64,000 bases of DNA from JBBDXS01 sp040902195 (GCA_040902195.1 JBBDXS010000019.1:434001-498000); one strand, 5' to 3'; counted from the stretch's first letter, positions 10,401 to 18,009 are shown. Translations and numbers: made by a program. Notes: a model not told the origin generated them from the letters alone.

Positions 10401-10690
10401 CCGGTTGGCGACGGAGTTTCGCTCGGAGCTGGACCAACATCGGGCGTTGGAGTTCTCTGAAAGGTTGCGATCGGAGAAGGCGTCGGCAGAGGGGTTGCCT
10501 CGACGGACGGTGTCGGGAAGACCTGGCCAGAGGCCTCGACGCGGGTTTGGCTGGTCAGTTCGGCGGCCCGCGCTTGCTGTTCCTTCCAGTCGTCCATGTC
10601 CAGGTAGGGATTACCTGACGACCACGTGAAGAGAAGCCCCGTCGCGACCAGCGCCGCCACGAGCAGGCGAGTGAGAGGGATCCGTCCCAT
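4451..10690 (-). CDS. giant SpvB/RHS (YD-repeat) secreted protein with toxin-like C-terminal tip
   Basis: This is a 2079-residue protein. GGAGG 6 nt before the ATG at 10690 favours that start over an ATG six codons upstream. In order: a signal-anchor (about 2-25), a Pro/Thr/Ser linker (50-110), a ZU5-like beta domain (about 125-260), an SpvB-type N-terminal domain (from about 270) and a long run of YD repeats (about 700-1880). The RHS core closes with RFYDPYVGRFLQAD and NPLRYIDPTGR near residue 1890. A dockerin-like double module (about 1600-1700) is embedded in the YD repeats. The last 185 residues are a separate tip containing DAFKHCYGSAL, IFHEE and DNYNNGIG. The order matches polymorphic toxins that encapsulate their C-terminal effector in an RHS shell. 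Tip DNA is less G+C-rich (29/60 in one line against 37/60 in the core), as expected of exchangeable tips. Confidence 0.88.
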   Translation of the reverse strand: MGRIPLTRLLVAALVATGLLFTWSSGNPYLDMDDWKEQQARAAELTSQTRVEASGQVFPTPSVEATPLPTPSPIATFQRTPTPDVGPAPSETPSPTGPTPTATPADQSTPSLDGPPSDPGRTDQAIIAPEGGVLDAADGRLTIEFPPEAVDEPLEVRVTRKSVDDVGEVGDHDLFAIWDIKAFAIDRDMAEVHDFPASIRITSRHTQQDLEGWHPDSLKLWTLNEETQTWDLIPTTNVLDSGVVSAEVDHFSIFGSTADPAVINAPFLEAYQTDLHSGASQVIQPIEVAPGRGGLTPTVTLGYSSNMANEMKSSLSTGSWTGIGWDLSVGAIRKVYVAGPNNDRYFIDFNGASDELLLGNDGVWRTRHNLYLRIQLIGNCDPWNSGTGSTSLPAPPCNWIVTDKQGTKYFFGPDAASARFYDIYDSETVIDSYVGYELYYYRWDLQKVIDTHNNAMIIDYSQVTLQDDPPQTSQNQIWVFSSYPDKMRYNFEASLNHLAEVDFVLGTNYNNSGSYPPIQTRSDVPRELTCGSFDAHSLKSLETRFLDKIEVNAASAAGGPRNLVRRYDFSYSFTGFACASGVATSGKIELSSVLVEGKNGGDLHKMEFDYVKPTSCTESNPGRIRLLDSSWTARETFTRPLLYEAENGFGGLTTYCYTESNPTVPADKQFWSRQVASQRTLNARISGSDVMTTRYTYAQGPSYYVPTDYDSSNGEYRGFGRVTETHGASGGPSDPYTEHSYYTTGGAWDELLSGREMETQVWGVSPTQMWQQKVFTWNTRNPTGCATNCGKLVFIGQVDVYKGPVAVPNNGAHSRTQYEYDAGGNLSLEQELALDGAEAVTEGRTTWRLYHLPNNPDNPSFLASEKWIMLPQFEHVYNDVYGNLSAVYLETQYDAGWIGPGQPLLPASETAYFYDGKPSYSIAPTVGNLTGMHRAYGELNVFYQYDQYGNKTDESVPLGNTHKITASDPAPVGGDIPFDVKATSWAYDTSHVVFVDSMTNPQSQTTTYEWDKRLAFMTQQVDPNGHRVDSEPDEFGRVERVSDIPFTVNGDDTWGAEYEYTWTGGAGTNPTGVNRTWVKVRFDDDAANDFTWETHCQDGFGREYQTRKSYQSTEDSVVQTSYNEQGRVKTRSQPGSAAFILTACSSTAPIGLFYTQYEYTPLGQVETLTNPDNTTRETDFGPLLESIQDENQYRTDLRYDAFGRVIGVTEFSGSDPIYDIYAVTDYTYDVLGNLTLVDPAAGDQTFYFYNTLGQRVRMVDPDMGDWDYLYDAAGNLTEQLDARGRYVSFEYDVVNRVVKKCYAPKADCGAATPPALAATFQYDTYDSGLCGASPALPPGAQVGQLTKLTTKRVGLGDIESTWCYDGRGREAREQLSLDGATYLLKREYDLADRQTRLTYPDSEAVTTSFNPTSGLPEDLASNLTGLPHYVQSGSSTIYDPGFRPDKIRLGSGQTVDYFFDQDMGRLQTLTTGSVQGLTYDYDNAGNVRKIIDSTAPAETRWFCYDEFDRLTAVAPVNTDCITDYAYDTIGNLTRHNEAGPNWYIKYGSDYQPHAAMFVDNSSSPSPTTITRAYTYDRNGNVVGIADDAIAGGPAANAIDSDGDGCANGLERGTGLQENCGGRDPTSVWDTYDTDGSGVVALFDDIFGVAFAFGTNPDDSGYARTLDRSPPADGAQYWQMGRPDGTIDLFNDIFGVAFQFGFGDTLPDPPVPETTFEYDDENRLIKRDDHGTVTTYTYDALGRLVKKTTGATSTVYLGEVYENTGGAVTKYYWFNGRRLAMRQSGTLYYLLADHLGSTTAVLTAAGGLHKSQRYHPYGRTRSGSVLPETNKQFTGHQQEAPDLYYMKARFYDPYVGRFLQADTIVPQYTQAQSLNRYSYVTGNPLRYIDPTGRCSAQYDTRTGTIITDTLGMCGHAAADPSVVDSQPPPPPGKYSLIKEGLDCVARFGPGDCLTVLRDGRSAWRMADELFCQVKDSEASDFCSSVRALQHDAFKHCYGSALLALGVGAVRAREIGIFHEEYSDSPLDTAKDNYNNGIGADIVTSLPSTSYDRAGTAKVECFLRASHGELIVDPSTDPRAR

Positions 10691-10787
10691 CCGCGTCCTC
10701 CAATGCAACAGGCCCGCCAGGGCCGCATGGTCAGACAGCCATTAGGAAAGCCGAACGCGGGAGGGACGACTCGCCACCAGCGCGCTC

Positions 10788-10815
10788 ATCATACAGCGGG
10801 TAAGAGATTTGTCAA
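10788..10815 (-). promoter_or_regulatory. sigma-70 promoter for the RHS locus
   Basis: Read on the minus strand there is TTGACA (10815-10810), a 16-nt spacer, then TATGAT (10793-10788). It lies about 98 nt before the RHS start, leaving a leader of about 90 nt. This is among the best consensus matches in the window. Confidence 0.65.
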
Positions 10816-10962
10816 GGAGGCATGTCGCAGGCCGCTTCCCGCTCTTCCCTCCAGGCTACGTCCCAAGACCGCTGGACGCATCCCGTCTCCAGCCCCAAAA
10901 GAAGTCCAAAGGCACCCACGAATCTGACAGATGCGACCCCAAGGCTGCGAGGCTTCCGGGCT

Positions 10963-11931
10963 TTACGGGACCAGCAGCACGCGCCCGAAGGCTTGCCTGC
11001 TCTCGATGTACTCGTGCGCCTTCGCCGCGTCCGCGAGCGGGAACGTCCTGTCGATGACGACGCGCAGTTCACCGCGCGCGATGTCGTCGAGGTGGCGCGC
11101 GATCATCGGCCAGACGCGAGCGGTGTTCAACGCCATCTCGGCTCCGAGGAAGACACCCGTGAGGCTGCGGTTGCCTGCCGAAAGCAGGCCGAGGTCCGGT
11201 GGCGTTTCGTCACGCCCCGCGCGCCCGACCGTGATGGCGCGTCCTCGGTAGGCAAGGCTCTCCAGACTGCCCTGGAGCGTCTTGCCGCCGACGGAGTCGA
11301 CGACAAGATCGACACCGCGGCCGGCCGTGAGCTTGCGCGCCTCCTCGGCGAAGTTGGTTGTCTTGTAATTGATACCGTGGTCCAATCCGAACTCCTTGAG
11401 CCGCGCGAGCTTGTCGTCGCTGGACGCGGTCGAGAGCACTGTGGCGCCCGCGCGCTTCGCGAGCTGGATCGCGGCGATACCCACGCCTCCGCCACCGGCC
11501 TGAATCAGCACCGTCTCACCTGACTTGAGATGACCGAACTCGAATAGACAGTCGTCCGCTGTGGCGAACGGGATGGGCACGGTGGACGCCGCCTTCACGT
11601 CGAGGCCGTCCGGGATCGGCCACGTCGCGCCGGCCGCCACGGCGACGCGCTCGGCGTGCGAGCCGAACCCCATGATCGCCACAACGCGCTGGCCTATCGC
11701 GCGGTCGCTTACGTTCGGCCCGACCTCGCGTATCGTGCCGGCGCACTGGTAGCCGACGATGTGCGGTGTGGTTACGAGCGCTCCGCCTGCGCGATTGAGC
11801 GTGTCGCCGCCTTCGATGCTGATCGCCTCGACATCGATGACCACGCCGTCGGGCGGGCACGACGGGTCGGGCACCTCCTCGTAGCGAAAGACGCTGGGCG
11901 GTCCGTTCTCGTAGTACACGGCTGCCTTCAT
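10963..11931 (-). CDS. zinc-independent quinone-oxidoreductase-like MDR enzyme
   Basis: This is a 322-residue medium-chain dehydrogenase/reductase of the NADPH:quinone reductase group. The N-terminal GroES-like domain (to about 125) lacks the Cys/His zinc ligands of alcohol dehydrogenases. The Rossmann domain carries the AGGGGVGIAAIQLAKRAGA nucleotide-binding loop, followed by a VVDSVGG segment typical of quinone reductases. GAGAGGAG precedes the start codon. It is divergent from the alpha/beta hydrolase gene across a 69-bp gap. Expected role: cytosolic NADPH-dependent reduction of quinones or enones. Confidence 0.9.
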   Translation of the reverse strand: MKAAVYYENGPPSVFRYEEVPDPSCPPDGVVIDVEAISIEGGDTLNRAGGALVTTPHIVGYQCAGTIREVGPNVSDRAIGQRVVAIMGFGSHAERVAVAAGATWPIPDGLDVKAASTVPIPFATADDCLFEFGHLKSGETVLIQAGGGGVGIAAIQLAKRAGATVLSTASSDDKLARLKEFGLDHGINYKTTNFAEEARKLTAGRGVDLVVDSVGGKTLQGSLESLAYRGRAITVGRAGRDETPPDLGLLSAGNRSLTGVFLGAEMALNTARVWPMIARHLDDIARGELRVVIDRTFPLADAAKAHEYIESRQAFGRVLLVP

Positions 11932-12000
11932 GGCACGGCTCCTCTCTTGCTCGAATGCTCGCGCGAAAACGCCCTGCTACAGTACCAGACAGGAGGCTGC

Positions 12001-12660
12001 ATGGCCGAGCAACACCTCGTGATCGATGTGCCGGAGCGGGGCTCGCTCACCGCGATCCGGACGGAGCCGGAATCGCGTCGATTGGGATGGACGTTCGTCT
12101 ACGCGCCGGGCGCAGGATCGAACGTCCACGATCCGTTCGGCGTGTACGCCTGTCGCGCGCTGGCAGGCCACGGCGTCGAGAGCGTCCGCTTCCAGTTCCT
12201 CTACATGGAGGCCAGGCGCCGCGCTCCCGACCGAACCGTCGTGCTCGAACAGGCGTGGCGCGCCGTGATCGAGGCCGTCCGTCCGCGAAGAGGGCGTCTC
12301 ATCGCCGGCGGCCGCTCGATGGGCGGCCGGATCGCATCGCACGTCATCGCGCAAGGAGTGCCTGTCGATGCGCTCGCGTTGTTCGCCTACCCGCTCCACC
12401 CGCCCGGCAAGCCCGACCAGCGGCGCGACGCGCACCTGACGGACATTGCTACGCCGGCGCTCTTCTGCTCCGGCACGCGAGACGCGTTCGCCACGCCGGA
12501 CGAGCTGCGCGAAGTTGTCGCGCTGATGCCTGGAGCGGCGCTCCACCTGCTCGCTGACGCCGACCACGGCTTCGCTGTACCGAAGTCGAGCGGCCGGACG
12601 CGTCAGGACATCTACGAGGAAGCCGTCGCGGCACTCCTCGATTGGCTACGCTCGCTCTAG
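12001..12660 (+). CDS. alpha/beta hydrolase (KANL3/Tex30-like)
   Basis: The start at 12001 is fixed by AGGAGG at 11991-11996; the frame stays open upstream but without coding character. The 219-residue product has the small alpha/beta-hydrolase layout of the KANL3/Tex30 family. It has FVYAPGAGSNVHDPF as oxyanion region, GGRSMGGR as nucleophile elbow (Ser), PALFCSGTRDAFA with the likely acid Asp, and DADHGF with the catalytic His. The substrate is unknown. It is followed after 9 bp by the LOG-family gene, so the pair is probably co-transcribed. Confidence 0.9.
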   Translation: MAEQHLVIDVPERGSLTAIRTEPESRRLGWTFVYAPGAGSNVHDPFGVYACRALAGHGVESVRFQFLYMEARRRAPDRTVVLEQAWRAVIEAVRPRRGRLIAGGRSMGGRIASHVIAQGVPVDALALFAYPLHPPGKPDQRRDAHLTDIATPALFCSGTRDAFATPDELREVVALMPGAALHLLADADHGFAVPKSSGRTRQDIYEEAVAALLDWLRSL

Positions 12661-12669
12661 GAGGCGTTC

Positions 12670-13437
12670 ATGGCAAGTACTGCACCAGTAAAGGATGTGC
12701 CGCCACGTGTGCCGGCTCAGGACCCGGCTGGCGAACGAAGGTTCCTTCGTGGCCCCCAGCCGCGCAGCTCCGAGCTCTGGCGCACAATCCGCATTGGGAT
12801 GGAGTTTATCAAGGGCTTCCGCAAGCTGCACTTCGTCGGGCCGTGCGTGACGGTATTCGGCTCCGCTCGCTTTCCTGAAGGGCATCCCTACTACGCAGTC
12901 GCGCGCGACGTTGGCCGCCGGCTTGCTGAGGCCGGCTTCACCGTCATGACGGGAGGCGGCCCGGGCCTGATGGAGGCGGCCAATCGAGGGGCGAAGGAGG
13001 CCGGCGGCTATAGCGTTGGGTGTAACATCAAGCTCCCCGCGGAGCAGGAGGCCAATCGCTACCTCGATACGTTGGTCGATTTCGAGCACTTCTACGTGCG
13101 CAAGGTCATGCTCGTCAAGTACTCATACGCGTTTGTCGTCTTGCCCGGCGGTTTCGGCACCATGGACGAAGTCTTCGAGACAGCGACGTTGATCCAAACG
13201 GCGAAGATCCAGGACTTTCCCATCGTTCTGATGTGCTCGGACTTCTGGCAGCCGCTGTTTGACTTCATGCTCGAGAGGCTTGTGCGCGAAGGCACCGTCG
13301 ACGAACGCGATCTCCAGCTCCTGCACCTTACGGACAGCGCGGACGAGGCGGTTGCTGAGATCCGTGACGTTGCGGTTAAACAGTTCGGTCTTACGTACGG
13401 CCCGCAGCCCAAACGCCGCTGGATCCTACGCGAGTAG
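12670..13437 (+). CDS. LOG-family (TIGR00730) Rossmann protein
   Basis: The 255-residue protein belongs to the LOG/lysine-decarboxylase-like family, whose characterised members are cytokinin-nucleoside phosphoribohydrolases or nucleotide 5'-monophosphate nucleosidases. The diagnostic motifs are GGGPGLMEAANRG (from residue 95) and PGGFGTMDE (159-167). An AGGAGG sits just before the ATG. The N terminus is about 35 residues longer than the minimal family, and the protein is the larger class with a C-terminal helical extension. Inference: nucleotide hydrolysis and salvage rather than hormone synthesis. Confidence 0.9.
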   Translation: MASTAPVKDVPPRVPAQDPAGERRFLRGPQPRSSELWRTIRIGMEFIKGFRKLHFVGPCVTVFGSARFPEGHPYYAVARDVGRRLAEAGFTVMTGGGPGLMEAANRGAKEAGGYSVGCNIKLPAEQEANRYLDTLVDFEHFYVRKVMLVKYSYAFVVLPGGFGTMDEVFETATLIQTAKIQDFPIVLMCSDFWQPLFDFMLERLVREGTVDERDLQLLHLTDSADEAVAEIRDVAVKQFGLTYGPQPKRRWILRE

Positions 13438-13502
13438 GCTGCGCCACGGAGCTTCGTTTGCCAGGCTCAGTTCTCGAAAGGCCGCAAGCGCATCCCCGTA
13501 CT

Positions 13503-14360
13503 CTAGTCAAACACGACCGTCTTGTTGCCGTAGACAAGCACACGCCTGCGCAGGTGCAGGTCGACCGCGCGCGCGAGGACAGTCTTTTCGAGATCGCGCC
13601 CCTTGCGCACGAGGTCCTCGACAGCGTCGCGATGGCTTACCTGCACAACGTCCTGCTCGATGATCGGCCCCTGGTCCAACTCCGGCGTCACGTAGTGCGC
13701 CGTCGCGCCGATGATCTTCACGCCGCGCTCGTGCGCCTGGTGATACGGACGCGCGCCAGCGAAGGCGGGCAGGAACGAGTGGTGGATGTTGATGATGCGG
13801 TTCGGGTAGCGCACAACGAACTCGTCGCCGAGGAGCTGCATGTAGCGCGCCAGCACGACGAGGTTCACGTCCGCCCGCGCCAGCTCATCGAGGATGCGCG
13901 ATTCCTGTGCTGCCTTCGTGTCGGCAGTGATGGGCACGTGCAAGAAGGTGACTTCGAACTGCTGCGCGATGGACTGCAAGCCGGCGTGGTTGCTGATAAC
14001 GAGCGGCACGTCGGCGTGGTACTCACCCATGCGCCAGCGCGCGAGGATGTCGTAGAGACAGTGCGGCAGCGTCGAGGCCAGCACGGCGATGCGCGGCCGC
14101 TCGTCCGAGAAGTGGAGTGCCCAGCTCATGCCAAAGCGCTCGGCGATGGGCCGGAACGCCTCGGCGATGCCCTCACGCGCGACGCCAAAGCCCTCGAGCT
14201 CCCACTCGACGCGCTGGAGGAAGACGCCTTCCTCGGCGTCGGTATGTTGGTCGGCGTGGATGATGTTGCCATCGTGGCGATAAAGGAAGTCGGACACGGC
14301 GGCGACGATGCCCTTCTGGTCCGGGCAGGAGAGTAGGAGCACCGCGGTCACGCCGTTCAT
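13503..14360 (-). CDS. purU: formyltetrahydrofolate deformylase
   Basis: The product hydrolyses 10-formyl-THF to formate and THF, balancing one-carbon pools for purine synthesis. The 285-residue protein has an N-terminal ACT domain (LLLSCPDQKGIVAAVSDFL, about 6-80). The formyltransferase domain follows with NIHHSFLPAFAGA, the GATAHYV motif and the catalytic Asp of LDQGPII. I place the start at the ATG at 14360 because ACT homology begins there; the frame is open upstream without homology. The gene is divergent from the membrane protein, with only 55 bp between them. Confidence 0.92.
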   Translation of the reverse strand: MNGVTAVLLLSCPDQKGIVAAVSDFLYRHDGNIIHADQHTDAEEGVFLQRVEWELEGFGVAREGIAEAFRPIAERFGMSWALHFSDERPRIAVLASTLPHCLYDILARWRMGEYHADVPLVISNHAGLQSIAQQFEVTFLHVPITADTKAAQESRILDELARADVNLVVLARYMQLLGDEFVVRYPNRIINIHHSFLPAFAGARPYHQAHERGVKIIGATAHYVTPELDQGPIIEQDVVQVSHRDAVEDLVRKGRDLEKTVLARAVDLHLRRRVLVYGNKTVVFD

Positions 14361-14402
14361 TGTGCCACCATTGTGCCTGCTTAGCCCGGCAGGGCCAAAC
14401 GC

Positions 14403-14408
14403 TATACT
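14403..14408 (+). promoter_or_regulatory. -10 box TATACT, leaderless arrangement
   Basis: TATACT ends 7 nt before the ATG of the membrane-protein gene and there is no Shine-Dalgarno sequence between. Transcription from this box would start at or next to the start codon, giving a leaderless message. No good -35 hexamer is visible. Confidence 0.45.
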
Positions 14409-14415
14409 CGCACCG

Positions 14416-15090
14416 ATGGAGAGCTTCCGCAAATTGCCCTTCGTTGCGCTCTACGCCGTCGCCATGGGATACGTCGAGGCCGCGGTCGTCAGCTACCTGC
14501 GCGAGATGTACGGAATCGAGGACCTCGTGCGCGACCTACCGCAGGTCGCCGACAGGTTCACCGCGATCGAGATCGGCCGGGAGGCGATGACGGTCGCCAT
14601 GCTGCTGTCGGTGGGACTCATCGCGGGGCGGAAGCTGCAGGACCGGCTCGGGTTCTTCGTGTTCGCGTTCGGCGTCTGGGACATCGCCTACTACTGCTGG
14701 CTGGCGCTTTTCGTCGGCTTCCCGCACTCACCTCTCGACTGGGACGCGCTCTTTCTCATTCCCCTGCCCTGGTGGGGCCCCGTGCTAGCGCCGGCGCTGA
14801 TCGCGGGCATGATGTGCGTGGGCGGCGCGGCAGCCGTCTACGGCGCGGACCGAGGCGTCTCGTTGCGGCTGAGCTGGACGAACACAGCCGTTGCGGCGGC
14901 CGGCATCGCGCTGGTGCTGTACACGTTCATGTCGGACGCGATCGGCGCGCTGCCCGACGGCGCGGACGCGGTACGGCGCGTTCGCCCGTCCGACTTTCAG
15001 TGGGCGCTGTTCGCGCTGGGTTTCATCGCAATGTCGTGGGCGGGGCTACGCGTCACGTGGCCGGGCCGCTTGCGCATCCTCAAGACGTAG
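14416..15090 (+). CDS. five-to-six-pass integral membrane protein
   Basis: This 224-residue protein of unknown function has about six hydrophobic segments (near residues 8-25, 55-70, 78-100, 115-140, 155-175 and 195-212). No catalytic motif is recognised. The start at 14416 is chosen because the -10 box TATACT lies immediately upstream, and the longer open frame would read through the purU promoter. It converges with the SurA-like gene, the two stops being 3 bp apart. Confidence 0.75.
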   Translation: MESFRKLPFVALYAVAMGYVEAAVVSYLREMYGIEDLVRDLPQVADRFTAIEIGREAMTVAMLLSVGLIAGRKLQDRLGFFVFAFGVWDIAYYCWLALFVGFPHSPLDWDALFLIPLPWWGPVLAPALIAGMMCVGGAAAVYGADRGVSLRLSWTNTAVAAAGIALVLYTFMSDAIGALPDGADAVRRVRPSDFQWALFALGFIAMSWAGLRVTWPGRLRILKT

Positions 15091-15092
15091 GG

Positions 15093-15812
15093 CTAGTCAG
15101 CCCAACGTACGAAGTATGTAATGTCGCCGCGTTCGCGCTCCTGGCGGAGGAACCCGGTGCAACTGGCTGACCTAAAATCGAGACCTTGCGCAGGTGTTGG
15201 CGGCGGCTCAAACGTTGGACAAACCTCGTGCAAGAGTTTTGCCAAACCCATGCCCTGGCGGTAGCCCTCTACGATCTTTGAATTCGACGCCCAATCGTGA
15301 TCAGGGAAACCTTGACCCTTGAGGAGCTCTCGCGCGGTCGCATCCAACGAAGCGTCATCAAACTGCGCTTCGATGTTCTTCGTGTAGGCGACGGCGTCTT
15401 CATACGACGGCAAGAGGCCGAGGCGATCGACAGCCTGGCGCTTGAGTTCGTCGTCAATGATCGCTTCCAAGGAATCGATGGTATCGATGTACGCGAGCTG
15501 TCGCTCTCTGAGTGCCTTATCCGACGACGCAGTTGCATCCCGGCGGTTCAGCTCCATAAGGACCTGACGAGCGGCCAGCGTTTCGCCCGTGATCGGCACT
15601 CCGCCTACTTCGGCTACGACTGCCGGGTACTGATCGACGTACTGTTGTGGAGGGCTTTGATTGTCCACCAAACTCAACTCCGCCTGGTAAAACCTGAGGT
15701 GGTAGATCTCGACGCGGCCAGAATCGTCCTCCTGTTCGCCGTTGCCGCCAACCGTAAGGACAAGCGCAACTGCGATCAGAACGAGACCTGCAAGAACCGC
15801 CATGCGCGTCAT
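15093..15812 (-). CDS. membrane-anchored SurA-like protein
   Basis: The 239-residue product has a single N-terminal hydrophobic anchor (about 5-24) without a lipobox, followed by an extracytoplasmic domain. The segment AVVAEVGGVPITGETLAARQVLMEL is characteristic of the helical SurA/PrsA N-terminal chaperone domain. The rest is predicted helical (roughly 80-200). No parvulin isomerase domain follows, so if it is a foldase relative it is a chaperone-only form. Its composition is slightly less G+C-rich than its neighbours. It lies 11 bp downstream of the Nudix gene and is probably co-transcribed. Confidence 0.7.
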   Translation of the reverse strand: MTRMAVLAGLVLIAVALVLTVGGNGEQEDDSGRVEIYHLRFYQAELSLVDNQSPPQQYVDQYPAVVAEVGGVPITGETLAARQVLMELNRRDATASSDKALRERQLAYIDTIDSLEAIIDDELKRQAVDRLGLLPSYEDAVAYTKNIEAQFDDASLDATARELLKGQGFPDHDWASNSKIVEGYRQGMGLAKLLHEVCPTFEPPPTPAQGLDFRSASCTGFLRQERERGDITYFVRWAD

Positions 15813-15823
15813 GTCAACTCATC

Positions 15824-16387
15824 CTAGCGAAGTTGGGAGACCTCTAGGAACCTCCGCAGCAGCCGGCCCGTTGCGCCCCAGATGACGTGCTCGCCGAACG
15901 AGTACGACGGCGGAGGCGCGATGCTGTCGCGCCAGGGCACGGGCTCTCGATTGATGTTCGCCGGATCGATCAGGTGCGGGACGGGCACCTCGAGCAGCTC
16001 CGCGACCTCGAAGCCGCTGGGCGCGAACGGGTACGGCGCCGGTCTTGTGACGCGACCGACGTAGGGCGTGACGATGAAGTTGCTGATCGTGATCAGGTCG
16101 TCGAGCTGGCCGAGGACCTCGATGTCCTCACGCACGAGGCCGATCTCCTCCTCGGTCTCACGCAGGGCGGTCATGAGCAGATCGGTGTCGCCGGGGTCTT
16201 CCGCGCCGCCGGGGAAGGAGATCTGGCCCTTGTGGTGCAGGACGAGCTCGGTGCGGACCTGGAAGAGGATGTGATGCGTGCGGTCCTTCTCGTAGAGCGC
16301 GATGAGGACGGCGGCACGAGGCAGGTCGGCGTGCTCGATGCGCTTTGGCGTGTAGGAGGAGAGGGCGTCCCGGATGGTGGCGAGCAT
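15824..16387 (-). CDS. Nudix hydrolase, CoA-pyrophosphatase type
   Basis: This is a 187-residue Nudix protein. The FPGG start of the box and RETEEEIGL are clear. The preceding segment ILFQVRTELVLHHKGQISFPGG fits the signature that distinguishes coenzyme A pyrophosphatases (NudL/PCD1 type). Expected reaction: cleavage of CoA to 4'-phosphopantetheine and 3',5'-ADP. The start is the first in-frame ATG that leaves the fold complete. Upstream of it the sequence becomes A+T-rich within about 80 bp, marking the edge of the purC/HAD island. Confidence 0.88.
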   Translation of the reverse strand: MLATIRDALSSYTPKRIEHADLPRAAVLIALYEKDRTHHILFQVRTELVLHHKGQISFPGGAEDPGDTDLLMTALRETEEEIGLVREDIEVLGQLDDLITISNFIVTPYVGRVTRPAPYPFAPSGFEVAELLEVPVPHLIDPANINREPVPWRDSIAPPPSYSFGEHVIWGATGRLLRRFLEVSQLR

Positions 16388-16488
16388 GTCGGTGGCAGTG
16401 TAGCGCGCGCGAATCGCAGTCGAAATTCGGCAGCGGCGGGCAGTTTGTCGGAGTGCGCCGCCAAACCAGTGAGAACGTACGTTGTTTG

Positions 16489-16758
16489 TTAGTAGTACCT
16501 TCGATCATCAATGATCCCTGGCAAATCGTGTATTAAGTAGGCATCCCGCTGTTGCTTTTTGGCGACGATCCGCTCTGGGTCGATTGCCGCTTGCGCAGCC
16601 AGCTCCCAACTCGATGCGCCACGCACCATGCGCTCCTGGTACGTTTCCTCGTCCAGATGCACGCCCAGTTCCCCCAGCGCGCGCTGTGTGGCTTTGAAAT
16701 ACCAATGTTCGGTATCGACCAGCACACCGTCGTTGTCCCAGAGAATGTATCGCTTCAC
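16489..16758 (-). pseudogene. truncated HAD-superfamily hydrolase
   Basis: The 89-residue frame starts as a normal HAD subfamily IA phosphatase: motif I reads WDNDGVLVDTE, with both catalytic aspartates, followed by cap-domain helices. It stops at residue 89 without motifs II, III or IV, where relatives run to about 220 residues. Only 100 bp separates its stop from the Nudix gene, so no remainder exists. I call it a 3'-truncated remnant. The surrounding DNA is clearly less G+C-rich than the genome and shared with purC, so both probably arrived together. Confidence 0.75.
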
Positions 16759-16867
16759 GGATATATCAGCGTCGATTCATGTTCCCGATCATACTCACAA
16801 AAGAGCCGCTGGATCGCAGCTCTTTGTGGACACCGTCAAAGAACTTCTGAGACAAAAGCCGTCCCGT

Positions 16868-17857
16868 TTAGAAATACTCGGGCAGTTCCTTGGCCAACGC
16901 GTCGCGGATACGAGCACGCACGGAGAGACCCCACGGATCGGGTTTCTCAAATTCCAAACCAGTCAGCTGTTCGAACAAGGCGACATATTTGTTGCTGAAC
17001 TCTATCAAGATCTCGGCGGGGATTTTCGGAATTGGATCTTTGTAGGGGTCGCATTGGCTAACAATCCACAATCGCAGGAATTCCTTATCCAGACTGTCCG
17101 GCTCTTCGCCGGCCTCAAACTTCTTCTGATAGGTTTCAGCAATCCAAAAGCGACTGGAATCCGGAGTATGGATTTCATCGGCGACCACAATCACGCCATT
17201 TTCATCAAGACCGAACTCATATTTGGTATCTACTAAGATGAGTCCCTTCTTGGCTGCCAGTTCTTGTCCACGGGCAAATAGTGCCAGACTTCTTTCCGCC
17301 AACTCGTACCATTGTTCGGTCGTCACAAGCCGGGTTTCGAGGACTTCTGATTCCGTAATCGGCGCGTCATGCTCTCCTTGAGCGGGTTTCGTTGTCGGCG
17401 TTATGATCGGTTTGGGCAGTTTCTGATTCTTCTTCAGGCCTTCTGGGAATTCATGACCGTATAACACCCTCTCGCCTCGATCATACATTGGCCAAGCGCT
17501 GGTGTTGGTAGAACCTGTGAGGTAGGACCGTACCACCATCTCGATCGGCAACATGTCGAGGTCTTTGACCATAACGACGTTCGGGTCCGGGTAAGAAATC
17601 ACATGGTTTCGACAAATATCTTCGGTTTCATCAAACCAATAGCGTGCTGTTTGGGTCAGCACCTGGCCCTTATACGGTACGGCGGCCAAAACCTGATCAA
17701 ACGCAGATTGACGGTCGGTTGAAATCAACAGGCGTCGCCGATCCGATAATCGGTAGGCATCCCGCACCTTGTTGCGGGAAAAACCCGGCAATTCCCTATA
17801 TTCTGCATCGGTTAGACAATTGTCCATGAGTTGTAAGTTGCTGGTCCGTCGCGCCAT
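16868..17857 (-). CDS. purC: SAICAR synthetase, long form
   Basis: The enzyme joins CAIR and aspartate to make SAICAR in purine synthesis. The 329-residue product is the longer yeast-Ade1-like class, not the short bacterial form of about 240 residues. Visible motifs are KVRDAYRLSDRRRLLISTDRQSAFD at the N terminus, EMVVRSYLTGS and LVDTKYEFG. AAGAGGTG lies 8-15 nt before the ATG at 17857, so I use that start rather than one 19 codons upstream. One line inside the gene counts 25 G+C of 60 against 40 of 60 in guaA next door. Inference: horizontally acquired together with the HAD fragment. Confidence 0.92.
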   Translation of the reverse strand: MARRTSNLQLMDNCLTDAEYRELPGFSRNKVRDAYRLSDRRRLLISTDRQSAFDQVLAAVPYKGQVLTQTARYWFDETEDICRNHVISYPDPNVVMVKDLDMLPIEMVVRSYLTGSTNTSAWPMYDRGERVLYGHEFPEGLKKNQKLPKPIITPTTKPAQGEHDAPITESEVLETRLVTTEQWYELAERSLALFARGQELAAKKGLILVDTKYEFGLDENGVIVVADEIHTPDSSRFWIAETYQKKFEAGEEPDSLDKEFLRLWIVSQCDPYKDPIPKIPAEILIEFSNKYVALFEQLTGLEFEKPDPWGLSVRARIRDALAKELPEYF

Positions 17858-17993
17858 AAAGTTGACACCTCTTAATAGTCTCTTGTCGATCCTCATGCAC
17901 CATAGGGCGCCCAATTGGTGCTATTCCAGGCCATTAAGATATCCTTTTGAACCCGCTATCGTGGGTTGCATGAACTCCAAAACGCGCCTATGG

Positions 17994-18009
17994 AGGCGGT
18001 TAGCCGCCT
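17994..18009. repeat. palindrome AGGCGG-TTAG-CCGCCT
   Basis: This inverted repeat with 6-bp arms abuts the stop codon of the displaced guaA tail. With the palindrome at 18049-18063 it brackets that tail on both sides. Confidence 0.7.

Noticed and set aside
10709..10962. A gene between the RHS and MDR genes
   Set aside because: Only the RHS promoter and leader are seen; the open frames here are short and without ribosome sites.
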